A DNA stretch of 64,000 nucleotides, taken from positions 151,712-215,711 of the forward strand of contig NMRB01000075.1 of assembly GCA_002633025.1 (NCBI GenBank), given 5' to 3'. The notes under the pieces are model-generated. The model was not told the DNA's origin, made no database searches, and saw only the letters and a program-made list of their open reading frames with translations. This DNA is from Notospermus geniculatus (lineage: Eukaryota > Nemertea > Pilidiophora > Heteronemertea > Lineidae). The position numbers and the translations under genes are program-made. This document shows, in pieces, positions 10,301 to 22,595 of this stretch (the first letter of the stretch is position 1; each line of letters begins with the position of its first letter).

Positions 10301-13020
10301 AGTCCACATTGCTGCTCCTTGAATAGAAGATCTCGGTAGACTCAACATCATTGAACTGATGTATTGAGGATGACTCAGGCTGACTGGCAAACAGGACAAG
10401 GCCAGTTCTCATGGCCATGATAGCTTCCGCTGGAAACTCAAATTCTCCCCTACAGTGTCTCTGGTATTTGATTTTTGATTGGGAATGGTGGGGTATAAGA
10501 TGGAAATAAATAAATTGTACTTGGATGACTTTACAAAATTATATGAAAACATCCTTCTTTACTTTCTCATTCAAAGTACAAATGATTTTGGCCTAAGGGA
10601 AACTGTTCAGCTGGAACAATGATACTAGTTATCAAGCCAGTATCATAACTTTCTGACTAATAAGTTGATTATAATGGTTTCCCTCTGGTCTTTAATTCCT
10701 ACGAGATGACAAGAATGGTGGAAATCAATCATGGGTTGCAATGTTTTGTAAAGAGTTAAAGTAACCCTAGATTTCCGCCAGTCTAATTCAATTCCTGCCT
10801 TTAGCTGTGACTCCACTATGAAGGGAGCTGAGAGTACGGAAAACACTCTGATCGCATTAGGAATTCTACTACTGAGGGATTGTCGCTCTCCGACTGCATT
10901 AAGATTCCATTTAATTCTTTTTCGAAGCAATCTCCAGCTTTTCATGATACTGTACTTAAACTAAGCTGAGATGTAAAGTACGATCAGACGGTGAAGGATT
11001 AACGTTTTCATTGCAGAAATTGGAATTGTTGCCTCACTTGAGGACTGTAAAGGATGCTTCGATTGTAATCTGCCATTCTGCAGAAAAATGGTCCTATCTA
11101 CTGTCAAAGTGCCTGTTTTCTGGAATTTAAGACAGATTAAAGGGTTGGGGCTTACAATAAACTTAAAATATACTCTTTGATTGAAGAGCGTGCTCAGTGA
11201 ATTCAAATAGATTTCATCAGAGTGTAACTGCTGAACCAGGTTTGAATGATGCTTCTTAATTTCTCTCAAATGGAGATTGATTTAATCCATATTCAATGAC
11301 AGTGGAAGAGATTGATTATAATACTAAGATGATATTGCCCATTCTTGATTTCAACTTAAATTGGCCTGTGTCTGTATGTGCTTAGGATGTTCACCAAAGG
11401 AAAATAATGTTGAATCTCGATCACTTTCAATTCATATACAAAATATATCGTTGGCTCTTTGTTGAAGGGTGTCACCAAACCACATAACTTTCAGCATTTT
11501 CCTCAAATCAGTTGTCGTTGAACATTTATTAGAAGAAACCTCAAGACCCAACGTAACTTTCAACACTTAGTGGTTGCTCCTGCCAGAGCAACGTGATATA
11601 ATGAGAAAGGGCACTTAATGCATGATTTCGATATAAACAGCCTAGCTGCCAATATCTCTGCCCTAATAGTCGTTGACTGTCGCATTCAAATTGTATTTTG
11701 CCATTGTCAACAAGGTGTGATTATTGGATTGACGTCAGGAGAGAACAAAAATGTCCACTAAGTGATTTTTATAATACCATAATCAAGTTTTGATGGAGTT
11801 TTCCAATAATGTATTGGAAGCCTATACCAGGTTGCCATTTCTTGCTGCCTTTTTCAAGAATAGCTAAGATGTTTCAATCCAATGAAGTGAATTTTTGACA
11901 ATATAATCCATGTTCGGTACATGTAGGTTGGTTACCACCGAGTTTCCAGTCATATTGAAGTCTACATTGAGTTTGCCATTCGGACTGGCAAGAAAATTAC
12001 AGAAGTACTAGATCATTACAAGTTGATACAGTCGTTAACCGAATACATCCCAAGATATGTCACACAATAATATCATAACCCTGATATAAATCAAAAGCGT
12101 CAAGTCAAACGCCTTTAAAAATCACAAGAAATCCTTTAAGCATATTCTAATGATTAATAAGAGGAATGTTGTCAAGTATGATTATGAGATTTATGTCTAT
12201 TCCTGTTGTAATTGCCATGCCATGAAATAGATATTTGCTTAATTAAGTGAAATATGGTTTATTGTGCATTATAGGATTATTTTTATGGCAATTGCATATG
12301 ATCCTTGGAAGACGCTCGATATCCTTTTGGACTGAGGCCAGAGTTTTGCTTAATGGACTTATATAATCAATCACTCAGCAATCTACCCTCTGGAAGATGA
12401 TATTTTAATCTTTGAACATTATCATCTCATTCTGACAAAGATACATAAGAGACCTTGCAGGATTGAAAGAGAATTTTAATATTTGATTTTAAATATGAAG
12501 GTAATTCATACTCAGTAATGGGGATCCCTATCTTGAAGGAGTAGACCAATTTGCCTTTTTCCTTGCCCAATCTAGTTATCCTCATGCAAGTGTTATTTTT
12601 CAAACTTCTACGGCATTTATTGGCCTCATGTTGGCATTTCATTTTGTTGTCTACAAGAAAATTGACAAATTGCTCAATTTACTCAAGACTTAGGACAATT
12701 TTTATTCTTTTTCCTTGAACATTAACAAAAAAATCCTTTTAGTATGCACAGCATGTGAAAATAAGTGAAGCATCAATGAAATTATATAGAAGTTTAATAA
12801 TGCAGAGTCATTTACTATCAAAATGAATCTCTCAACCGCAACATTCCCACACAGTAATTTTCGTTCTGTTCCCACGTGATGATACTCTACCAGAATACAT
12901 AATGAACATTATTTCTTATAACGTTCAAGGTTCCTCACAAATTTTAGGGCATGATTTAGAAGGCTGATGATGCTATATGTAGATGTAGGGAGTTGTTGCT
13001 GTACAAAAATGTATGTATTT
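7389..13020. other. Intron segment, no supported feature
   Basis: AT-rich intronic sequence. I found no splice-bounded coding exon, no RNA gene and no clear terminal repeat. A CT-rich stretch at about 9265-9370 gives a proline/serine-rich open frame with no features of a real protein. Confidence 0.4.
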
Positions 13021-13283
13021 CTAAATATTGCATCGAGTGCTGTGTGCTGAATGCAGAGGAATCATGGAGAATTGCTTTTGTTGATCATATGGGATCGATG
13101 GTCCCGTTGTGCAGTTTGGTGATAAATGGTGTAAAATATTCTAACTTTGGTTTATTCTCAGTGCAATCACTTGGGTTTGTTGCCTGTGTTAATGTGACTG
13201 TGTTTTGTGGAGGCATGCCAAATCATCCATTTCTTTCCTTGGTTAATCTTTCATTAACCGTGCATCTTTTAATCAGTCATATC
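13021..13283. repeat. Haplotype-like duplication 1, copy A
   Basis: Matches 13799-14073 with scattered substitutions and small indels; copy B has about 12 extra bases in total. After 13283 the copies diverge: copy A continues with about 514 bp (13284-13797) not seen after copy B. See copy B for the interpretation. Confidence 0.8.
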
Positions 13284-13797
13284 ATAAAGGAATCAAACCA
13301 TAAAGGTTCAACTCGGATTTCAGAGATCACATTTTAAAACTCGAAATATTGTATGAAATCCTTTACGTATTCCATCAAAATTAGTCTTAAAATAAAGGTA
13401 TTGACCCTGTCTATCGAACACCGTTTATTTCATTCGATTCGACGCAGTCATTCCTGAGATATTCGCTCCTAAAGCAAGAAAACCGGCCCAATTTCCATAT
13501 TTCTCCATTTAAACGATGAGTTTACTGCAGTGCGGTTTCCTGTAGTATCCGCTAGATGGCAGTATAATGGCTCAACCTCGTCCTCGCAAGTTAGCTACCT
13601 GGTATGAGGATAATTGTTTCTATTTATATCACACATCAACGAGTGGTCTGCTGCGTGCGTTCACCCTATGGCATTACTCCTTTCTAAGCCTATCAGAAAA
13701 ATTAGGGCGGTCCTAAGGAAGGCAGTGAGGGGAGTGAATGACAGGTCTTAAAATACCTCACAGCAAATAATAGCCTCAGGAAACCTTTTGTAGTAGT
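13284..13797. other. Segment present only next to copy A of duplication 1
   Basis: Sequence between the end of the copy-A match and the single n at 13798. It has a more varied composition than its surroundings, for example CCGCTAGATGGCAG near 13550. It may be an insertion on one haplotype, possibly a transposon fragment, but I see no terminal repeats or coding frame. Confidence 0.35.
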
Positions 13798-13798
13798 N
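13798..13798. other. Single-n join between duplicated blocks
   Basis: One undetermined base exactly where copy B of duplication 1 begins. This pattern is expected when an assembler abuts overlapping or allelic contigs. Confidence 0.8.
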
Positions 13799-14073
13799 CT
13801 AAATATTGCATTGAGTGCTGTGTGCTGAATACAGAGGAATCATGGTGGAGAATTGATTGTATTTTGCTTTTGTTGATCATGTGGAATCGATGGTCCTGTT
13901 GTGCAGTTTTGTGATAAATGGTGTAAAATATTCTAACTTTGGTTTATTCTCAGTGCAATCACTTGGGTTTGTTTCTGTGTTAATGTGACTGTGTTTTGTG
14001 GAGGCATGCCAAATCATCCATTTCTTTCCTTGGTTAATCTTTGATTAACCGTGCATCTTTTAATCAGTCATAT
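13799..14073. repeat. Haplotype-like duplication 1, copy B
   Basis: Starts directly after the n and repeats 13021-13283. The differences look allelic: single substitutions and indels of a few to about a dozen bases, with no shared degradation. It is most likely the alternative haplotype rather than a genomic tandem duplication. Confidence 0.75.
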
Positions 14074-16777
14074 AAATCAAAATGTCTTTTAATGACCCAA
14101 GGGTTAATTACATCTACTAATAGAGTTATGAAGATGACATTATAGGACATATTTCTTTATGGGAGAGTTCTCGATTATGAGAATGTCAGATGATCCTTCA
14201 CCTTGACTACAGCAGAAATTGCTCTGGGTTAATAACTTGTTGGCCTTTTATAATCCGATCATTGTCTTACTGCACCTTGCTTGACATCCTGCCCAAATTC
14301 GAGGCCAAATAATGCCCCAGGGGCCTATTTAACCTCACAAGTAGAAATTCAAGATATTTCATCAGTGAATTTCAGCAAAACTCACAACCTCAGCTCCAAA
14401 GAAGTTGGTTTCACATCATTGCTTCTAGTGAACCATCTTTTGAGCATCCTGTACATTGCAGTAATAAAATCATAACACAACTGGATGAAAAGGAAACCTA
14501 GGAAAGCTGCGATCAAGCTTGTGTTGGCTTCAGAAATTCAATTTGTATAGAGAACCTTGGTGTCTACTACATGCAGGCAAAGTACATTGTTTTTTCCACT
14601 GTTGCATGTTGATCTCTTGTAAAGACACTTGTAAGGAAAAGGATGAGTTCCTGTTTTCACAGAAAAACATCTAAGTTTTGAATGGGGAACATTATGTACC
14701 TCAGTATTTGGAGGACGTATCCTGCATTAGTCGCACATCCTTTCAGCACAGCTGTTGTTCCCATGTCTGCTTAACATGGATCACAGATGATTAAAAATCG
14801 GTCGATGTCTGCCCTCACACTTTCTTATTGATCTTTTATATTGATTCTAATATCAATTCCATTGAATTTGTGGAGCATTTATAAAAATTGCTTGCGACTT
14901 GAAGTTCTTGGTTTTTCAACTATTGATCATTTGTACCTTGCAGCATAGGTTGGGCGAATTTTACCGATATTCCAATAGTTTGTATGCCTGAGCTTTCACC
15001 CTATAGGTTATTAATGCTGGCCAGATATTAGGGCATGGCTCACACTGGCTTTGAGTCTCATCTGGATTAATGTTGTCCGTTTTCGTGGCACCCACCCTAC
15101 CCAGAATGATAGACTGTACAAATACAACATTAGCAGTTAAGGGCTTTATCCAGCCTTCTATTGATACTAAGTACATGTATGCTCAGATTGACTGTGAAAT
15201 TGGCAGGATTTTTAAAAAAATTTTTGTGGATGAATTGAGGTAGCACCTATCTACTGCTACATGTAAGTAGCCTAGTTCTAACAATCGACCGTGAGCGATG
15301 GAAATGTTGGTGAGGCGTCGCCAGATAGTGGCCCTGAATTGACAGTCCCCAGGGGGGATGAAATATTAACAATAACAACTTATGTTGGCAGGAGGCTCTC
15401 AGGTTCCCTGGGATGGACTGCACTTCAGCTTAGCAGATCCCTAAAGACTTGATATATTGCTCTAGCTGTTGTACTGATGAATATTGCAGATGCTGATGGC
15501 TGCTTGCCAGTTTATGATTCAGAGAGTTACAGGTGTTAGCAGGATTGTGTTAAGTTTTACTTGGGGGGAGGGCTTTCATGTGGAGAGGTGCCTTCAAAAA
15601 GGGAACCTTGGAAAATATCAAATTGCCTATTAATATCTTGTATCCTTTAACGCTGTAGCAATAGAGTTGTGTATAACTTGAATTGATCAACCAAGTAAAG
15701 GCTATTTCAAGAAGAAAACAATGGCAGTTATGATTTTTTGCATAAAAAAGAAGGGTTATCTAGCCAAATAAGTACATTTAGGAGTGAAATCTTAAATGGT
15801 GATCAAGGAATTTGAGACCCTTATACCCCTTTCCTCTCAAAACAGAATATTCTTAATTCCAATGATCAGTGGCCTCTTTTGTATGCGTGACCAGTCTCGC
15901 TATCGACATTCCACCCGTTTATCACTGTTGTGTGACATGTTCTGCTCCTGTAGCTCGACTGGTCCGTGGTGAGACTAATCAGGCAATCCATGATTCATTG
16001 GTTTGACCCTTGATCAGGATGTCTACGTGTGAAACATGCCCACAAAATTGTCCTTTTCAGACATAACAAAGTTGCATGCCTGATCAGAATGATTGGCTCA
16101 GGAAGAAAATGCAATTGTACTTTACACTGCACTGTTCAAGTAGTTTTACATTATAAACATCTCCTTAAAGTAATGGCTCCATCCAGGGGTTGACGGGATC
16201 AGATCCTGGCGACGGGTGTGTGAGCTGTGTTGNTTGTCTGATCTTGTTAATAACTATAACAAATATCTCGATGCCCTTCAGCAAGTTCTTGTAAGAAGGC
16301 AGTTATAAGAAAAACATATGCAATTTACTTTTTTATTGACAAAATTTTTAACTTTTTGTATCTTTCAGCAAATTGCAAGGAAGTTATTACCTTTGAAATA
16401 TTTGATCTTCCCACTTCCCTAAAGGATTGCTACCATAGATCATATTTCTTTGTCTGTTTTCAAATTAGAAGGATAGTTGTTATGCCGGAGGCCTTTATTG
16501 GTAATGGAATATGAGTATATAGGCAAATTCTTTATATCTTTGAAAGTACTTGTGGCATATCTCCTGTTAAAAAGAAAATCCCTCAAGTTCATCTGGTATC
16601 ATTTCTTTTTTTCATGTGAATTCTAGTTGTCTGCTCCCTCAGAGCCAGGAATATAGCCAGATACGATGCATCTTTCAAACACTGGCTCTCTCAGGTGATT
16701 CCAATGTTGCCAAATATCCCTGGAAATATTGATATAAAATAGAAATCGGGTTTCTAAGGTGAAAGACATTGCTTCCT
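14074..16777. other. Intron segment, no supported feature
   Basis: Non-coding. It includes a single n at 16233, for which I found no repeated flank. Nothing else is supportable. Confidence 0.4.
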
Positions 16778-17182
16778 ACCAGAATCGAACCCAAATAATG
16801 AGGAACCCGCACACTAACGTCACGACGAGGCGCTGCGAGCGTTTGTACCGAAGTCTCTGTTTTTCTAACGTTATTTCCATTTATTTCTGGCGTGAAAATA
16901 AACCATTTGTGTTGGCCGCCCAACAATAAAACTTACATCATCGTGTAGCAGATGAAATTTTCTTTTAATCTCATTCCTTTTTTCTTAAATGAAGAGATAC
17001 AATGGCGATAAAAGCAACGTCTTTTGTGTCATTTTTCCTGTAGAAAAATGTACAGGCATTTTTTCATGACGCAACGTCAGCACCTAACATGACGTCAATG
17101 ACACCTAAAATGACGTCAGTGACGTCGTTTCGGTACAAGCGCTCGCAGCGCCGACCTGTCGGTGAGCGGGTTCCCCATTGAT
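16778..17182. repeat. Inverted pair of tRNA-SINE-like heads flanking a CRE-bearing core
   Basis: An arm at about 16800-16855 and an arm at about 17129-17176 are inverted copies. The core GGCGCTGCGAGCG..TGTACCGAA (16829-16852) matches its complement at 17129-17152 with one mismatch. Both arms also share the block AATG(A/G)GGAACCCGC at their outer ends. Read on the minus strand, the left arm has a tRNA-like B box (GGGTTCGATTC, about 16786-16796) and a degenerate A-box-like part. The spacer carries two 21-bp tandem repeats with CRE octamers, listed separately. It could be two SINE heads inserted head to head or one foldback element. Confidence 0.5.
17081..17127. promoter_or_regulatory. 21-bp tandem repeat with two perfect CRE octamers plus a near match
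   Basis: Two 21-bp units (17081-17101 and 17102-17122) each contain TGACGTCA, at 17090-17097 and 17111-17118. TGACGTCG follows at 17120-17127. TGACGTCA is the established palindromic binding site of CREB/ATF proteins. Whether this is functional or simply part of the repeat element is unknown. Confidence 0.5.
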
Positions 17183-17389
17183 ATGCCGTTATTTTCCAAG
17201 CCATATCCTTCACATCAGACGATAAAGTTGTTGTTGCAAATATCACATGAAGCAGGTCGAGGCAACATGGGTGATTATCAGATTTCTGGTGATTATAGAT
17301 ATAAAATCAGATTATGAGATAAGTCCACTGGGTAGCAGATTTGGCGGTGTCTGTTTCCATGTCAGTGGTCAGGAGGTCTGGAAGCATTC

Positions 17390-17449
17390 GGTTGATGGCT
17401 GACCCTCGTGACCACTGATGGTTGATGGCCGACCCTCATGACCATTGGT
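17390..17449. repeat. 30-bp tandem duplication
   Basis: Two adjacent units beginning GGTTGATGGC (17390 and 17420) share nearly all 30 positions. They are GC-richer than their surroundings. Confidence 0.75.
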
Positions 17450-18899
17450 GTCTGGTCAGGAAATATCATATGGCTGGGTAACTAGTTTACAACTGATTGC
17501 ATTTCACTGGTCCTCCTCAGTTGATAGAAAATCGGCTGAGCCTTCACCTGTCAAGCATTTTTAACAGCCATTGTTGCTCATTTTCGGTTATTGCTTGTCT
17601 ATCAACATTCTGCATCTTCAACGTGGTCCGTTAATGGTTGGAGCTAGCATGTGTCACAGTGGTGAATGAGATACCAGCAAAAATTAAATGGGCTGCAAAT
17701 TCAAAATTAAATAAAAGCCGGGCATTCCACCTGCTTTTCACCACTTTCACTTCTATGTTGTATCTAAACTCCCAATTTCTTCTGCTTGCTGATCATGGAT
17801 AGTCCTTTTAACAGTAATTGATTACCATGCACACTTTTTTACAACTTCTTGTTGGTCTTTCCTTAGGAATTCGTCTCACTTCCTCTTTCTTACTTTCGAT
17901 TACCATTTTTCTGGGTATGAATGATTGAAAAGGCTAATTAGTTACAACTGTTGTGCAACTTGGCCTGTCGTGTTTTAGCATAAATGACTTCTGCAACATC
18001 CAGGCCCGATAAGTTGGTAAATTTTTGTGCAACACCTGGGTGATAGAGTAGGCCTAGGTGAGAAATGTAACATCAACCAAAGTTTGCCAATATGATTTCA
18101 CCAAGTAAATCTTTCACAGGGACCTGATGATAACTTAAATATTCAGTGTGGAAAGTATTCTTTTTGGGTATGTGTTTGTGATGCTGCAACATTCGGCAAG
18201 ATTTGAGAGTGAAGTAATCTGAGATTGTAAAAACTATGCGAGTAATTTCTCATGATAACTAAACATGATTAATCTTGGTTACATATCCTTCTCTCTCAAG
18301 TGTGGCAAGTGATAACACCCACAAATTTTTGATCATCATGTTGGGATGATAGAAAAAGATTCTAACTTCCAACTTCAAAGTTACCAGTTCTTTTTCTAAC
18401 TGCCATTATTTAGGTAGGCCTACGTAAGTTCGTGCATCATTTCAGATTTTTACTGGTGTATAAATTTGCATTATGTTACATCCAGATTTGTTTCAATTCA
18501 CTATGTACAGAAAACAGATAAACAAGTTACTTGAGTGTTCTGTCAACAGCAGAGCCGTAACAGCAAGACAAGCCACAGAGTTTCTTTCACCAGGGAACAT
18601 GAAAAGCATCACGCACGTTGCCATCTAGCAACATCTACTGGTGTTTTTTCAGCTTTCTCTTGGGAAGACTAATGATCTGACTGTCTGCAAGCCAAGCATG
18701 CGTAGGTGTGGGCGAGATTTTAAGGTTAACCTTTTAAGGATTACTGTCTTCTGCGATCGTGGGGAAGAAATTCGTAATGAATGGAAGTTTAAAAATATTT
18801 TTCATAACAAATGAACTTGTAAAAGGCCTTGTCGACGACATGTAAAATTGTATCGAATACATACAGTATATTTCACAAAAAAAAATTGCAATGCATGGC

Positions 18900-19015
18900 A
18901 ATGCTTTTATTTCTGTGTTGATATACAGTGTGACACAATATAAATAAATAAAGGGCATCTCCGATATTTGAAAATGTTTGACCCCACAGGGGTCTTCTTC
19001 AGGCACGTTCAAGTC
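18900..19015 (-). mobile_element. Possible 3' fragment of a retroelement
   Basis: On the minus strand the segment reads GCCTGAAGAAGACCCC, a short palindromic GGGGTC part, then an AT-rich TTTATTTATTTAT tail. A CTGAAGAAG..CCC motif followed by an AT-rich end is common at the 3' ends of several invertebrate retroelements (non-LTR and Penelope-like). No reverse-transcriptase frame is present. Assignment is by resemblance only. Confidence 0.25.
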
Positions 19016-22000
19016 AAAATCCCAAAAGGTGTTGATATAGAGATATTTTTCTGATAATCTCTGCTATTTGCAGCATATATCGAATCTACCAAGAGTTATG
19101 TACATGTATGTCTTAACTTCATTGTTTGGTTCCTTTAGTGGTGGAGAGGACACTGAAGCCCCTTTCGAGCATTATCTGGTATGCACTACCCATTTCATTT
19201 AGGAAACTAAATGGGTTTGCCGACATGTACGTGGTTAATCACCTCTTTAAACCAATACAGCCATGACACCTGATGAGGAAGCCAATTGATTTGATGGATC
19301 GAAGGTGTCATCACATCTAATCATGATCAAGTTTGTAGGTTCATTAACTGTTTACCTATCTTGTTACACTATTGAGTTAATTGCATTATTGTCCTATCTA
19401 ATCAGTCTGATATGCCTAATGTAATCATAAGCACTCTAAATGACATCAGGGATAACTTAAAGACAAGTTGTAATAACTTTATCAATGCGTTATCTCCTTT
19501 GAAATTTTGGAAGTCTTTCTGTGGAGTGCAAGAGATGGAGGGTACCTGTGGCTATTCCTCAGTCATTGTGTAATGTTGTCTTGGTTCTCTTTGTTGATGG
19601 TGGGTAAACTTCTCCCAGGTATTCTGATCAACATGTATAAATCAGGCAAATCTATAGACATAGTCTTGCCCACTCTGTCCTGTGGAACTGGATTTATTTG
19701 AATTGACTCTCCAAGACCTGCAAGGTATAACTGATAAAGAATCTTGAGTTGTATGCATGGTAAGATGATGAACAGGCATTCATTCAACAGTTGCCTCTTC
19801 TTCATATAGTCAGGTATCTAAGCATCTGTCTTCTAGACATGCATTCACGATAATTATGTGAAGAAATCAGAAATTTTAGTTGTTTATTTCTTTTCAAATT
19901 CCTGGTCCATCTCGCCTAGATTAGTATACCAGAGTCTCTTTTGTCAAGATTTGTCTAGAGGCCTGGCCCTGGCAGAATGACAAAATAATGACATATAAAA
20001 ATATCATTCCATCCAAATGAGGTTTCCTCTCCATCTCGGCCCTCCACATAATCTCTGTGGATTTGTGAGTCTCGTATTCGGTGAGATGGATTTCCTTACC
20101 CCCATGTTTTCCAGAATATTTTTGCTGGCGTGCTATTTTTATTGCATTGTACTCTGTCCATATTTGTTTGCAGTCGGCCTTGATGAAAATAATAGAAGCG
20201 TACGAGACACCCGAGTTTTTTTTGGCAACAAATCCTTTGTGAAGACAACAATGTTTCTCATATCCGACTGTTATCAATAGCGACTGACGTCCTTTTCAGC
20301 CAAATTACATGAAACACGGGAAAAAAATCTCAACAACATCGCAAGCTGACGGAAGTCTGCGCAGGATACAGTGATGGTATATTGATAGGAAATTACTTTG
20401 GGCTGTGAAGGATGTCTGGCATCGTCATTTTGTAGAAGGGGCTGGTGTTGAGGTTCTGATTAGGTGTCAAGTGGCCTATCTTCATCAGCCCAGCTGCTCA
20501 CCTACTGGGTGAAGCTATTGCCAATTCTGTCGCACTGCAGGGAAGGTTGTAAAGCCTTGATGTGGTGCAGTAATAATCATTTCTTTCTGTTGAGGTGTGC
20601 CAACACTACTTTGGTATAGAATCGCACTTTGTCTGCCATTTTGCTTATCTCTTGTATCATAGTGAAGTGGTAAATTCTTTCATCTAGTTGTCTCTTACTA
20701 GTGTTCCTTGACAATGTCAACATTAATATGCAATACTGGTAATCTAATTGCCCCACAACTGTGCGATCAATACCATCACTACATGTATAGAATCATTCCT
20801 TTCAGCGCATCGAAGCTGCTGCTGTTCATTCCTTATTGCTCTCTATTGTCAAATTACATCTACCAAAGAAAAGATATTAATCACCCATTCTCCGTTTCCT
20901 CGGTCTCTAGGTCAAATTACTCCTGGAATTACTTTTTGCCTTTGTTTCATTTGGCAATGACAGAAATGAGAACTGATGAGACCCCAAAATGGTGATCACA
21001 AAAACCCATTACTGTTCATCCGAGAAGCCAGACACCAACACAGACTCTTCAGACAGATAAATGTGGACTCGGGGATCTATCCATTAGTGAAAAAAACACC
21101 TCCTTGAATATTGTTACAGGTATCTGACTTCTGTTGCCATCTCCCTTTGCGCTATAATGGCCCAGCTGAGAGTGCTTACTCAATCATTCTTGTGCGATTA
21201 CAGTAGAATCGTATTGATACGAGTATTTGACGGTCTCAGTTTCATTAGTACATTTCATTTATTTTATTACCTGTTCACTAGTCAGATGAGTATTCAAGTG
21301 GTGACATTTTGCGAATCAGGCTGGACCAGTGATGCTTTAACAGACCCATGTTAAAGATAATGTGTCATGACTTCATTGTTTAGATTCAATGTTTGTAAAC
21401 ATGGATGTTTACATTATGTTGTTTTGGACCTTTGGGACATGCCAACCCATCAAATTGAATAATTTCGGTAGCAAAAGAATTTCTAGAGGGGCAGCCACCA
21501 ACAAATTACTCATAAGACAAAGAAAGACTGGACACAAACAAACAAAATCTAAATAAACAATGATTTTCATGGCCCGTGAAAATACCCGTGGTACATTATC
21601 TTTAAGTGATCTTTCGTGCATCAGTGTCTTGTAAATTTTAAGTTGGGGGCCTACCGGTACTCTACAAATTACTCAAAACCTCATTACATTAGCTGAATGT
21701 CCAAGGGGACATAAATCTATTCTTGACTAATGGAGGTGGTGTTCTTATCACATTAGTAGAAATGAAATACCGTAGATTCATTCTAGGAGGTAGAATGCGG
21801 AATGCATGGCGGCAGCCAACAGCAACTGACTCCAGAGGGTGTTGGAAGCTTTACAGACGTGACATTTGAAGTGTACATGATATCAAGTTTTTGGTGCCTG
21901 TTGTTAATGTCACAACTCCATTTTTATCTTGTCGTGTTGGCGAGTCACAAACTGTCAGCAAATTGATATGGCTTGCTTTAGGTTAGTAACTTGATACCCA

Positions 22001-22217
22001 GTGTGAAACCTCCAATATGACCAGGTTGCTGGTGTCCAGTTCTACTTGAGGTATGGAATCGGAGAACAGAAAAAAATGATTTGTGACAACTAACAGGTGA
22101 AAAAAAATCATGTGGGATTATTGTTGTTGCTGTTTTTTAGCTAATCCATGGGTCGGTTGTTTCATGCACTTTTGCGCTCTTAATGGAAATGTAATAAAGC
22201 GGAAAAAGTGCTTCTAT

Positions 22218-22595
22218 AGCCGTGTTTACACCTAAGCAATTTTTCCAGGCCCGGGTTCGAATTTAACCCGGATCCATTGAATTTTCTGTCCACACCTATT
22301 ATTCGTCTTACGATATTGAACGCTGGCCATGCTATTTATAGACACACCACCCATTCAATTTTAGCAGACCGACACCTGTCGGTGGGCTCAGTAAACGTTT
22401 TAGCCCGGCATTTTTCTGTCCACACCTATGAAATTGCCGGGCTAAAGCATAACCCGGATCAGACCCGCCGAGCGAAAGCGGGCTAAATTAGTTCGGCAAT
22501 TTTTAACCCGGATCCGATTTTCATAGGTGTAAACGCAAAAAAGGCGGGTCAGAGCCGGGTCAGGTCCGGCAATTTCCTCAGGTGTAAACACGGCT
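22218..22595. mobile_element. DNA-transposon-like element with AGCCGTGTTTACACCT ends
   Basis: Terminal inverted repeats of 16 bp (AGCCGTGTTTACACCT at 22218-22233; complement ending at 22595) bound a 378-bp GC-richer segment. The segment has several internal AACCCGG, CCGGGC and GGCAATTT motifs in both orientations. TAT occurs on both flanks (22215-22217 and 22596-22598), which could be a 3-bp target duplication of PIF/Harbinger type. There is no transposase, so it is non-autonomous. Confidence 0.7.

Larger units (their letters stand above)
17183..22217. other. Intron segment with minor repeats only
   Basis: Non-coding apart from a 30-bp tandem duplication (17390-17449) and a possible retroelement 3' fragment (18900-19015), both listed. 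Nothing else is supportable. Confidence 0.4.

Noticed and set aside
13021-14073. Genuine genomic tandem duplications or satellite arrays
   Set aside because: Copy B starts exactly at an n in every case and the divergence looks allelic, so two haplotypes in series is the simpler explanation.
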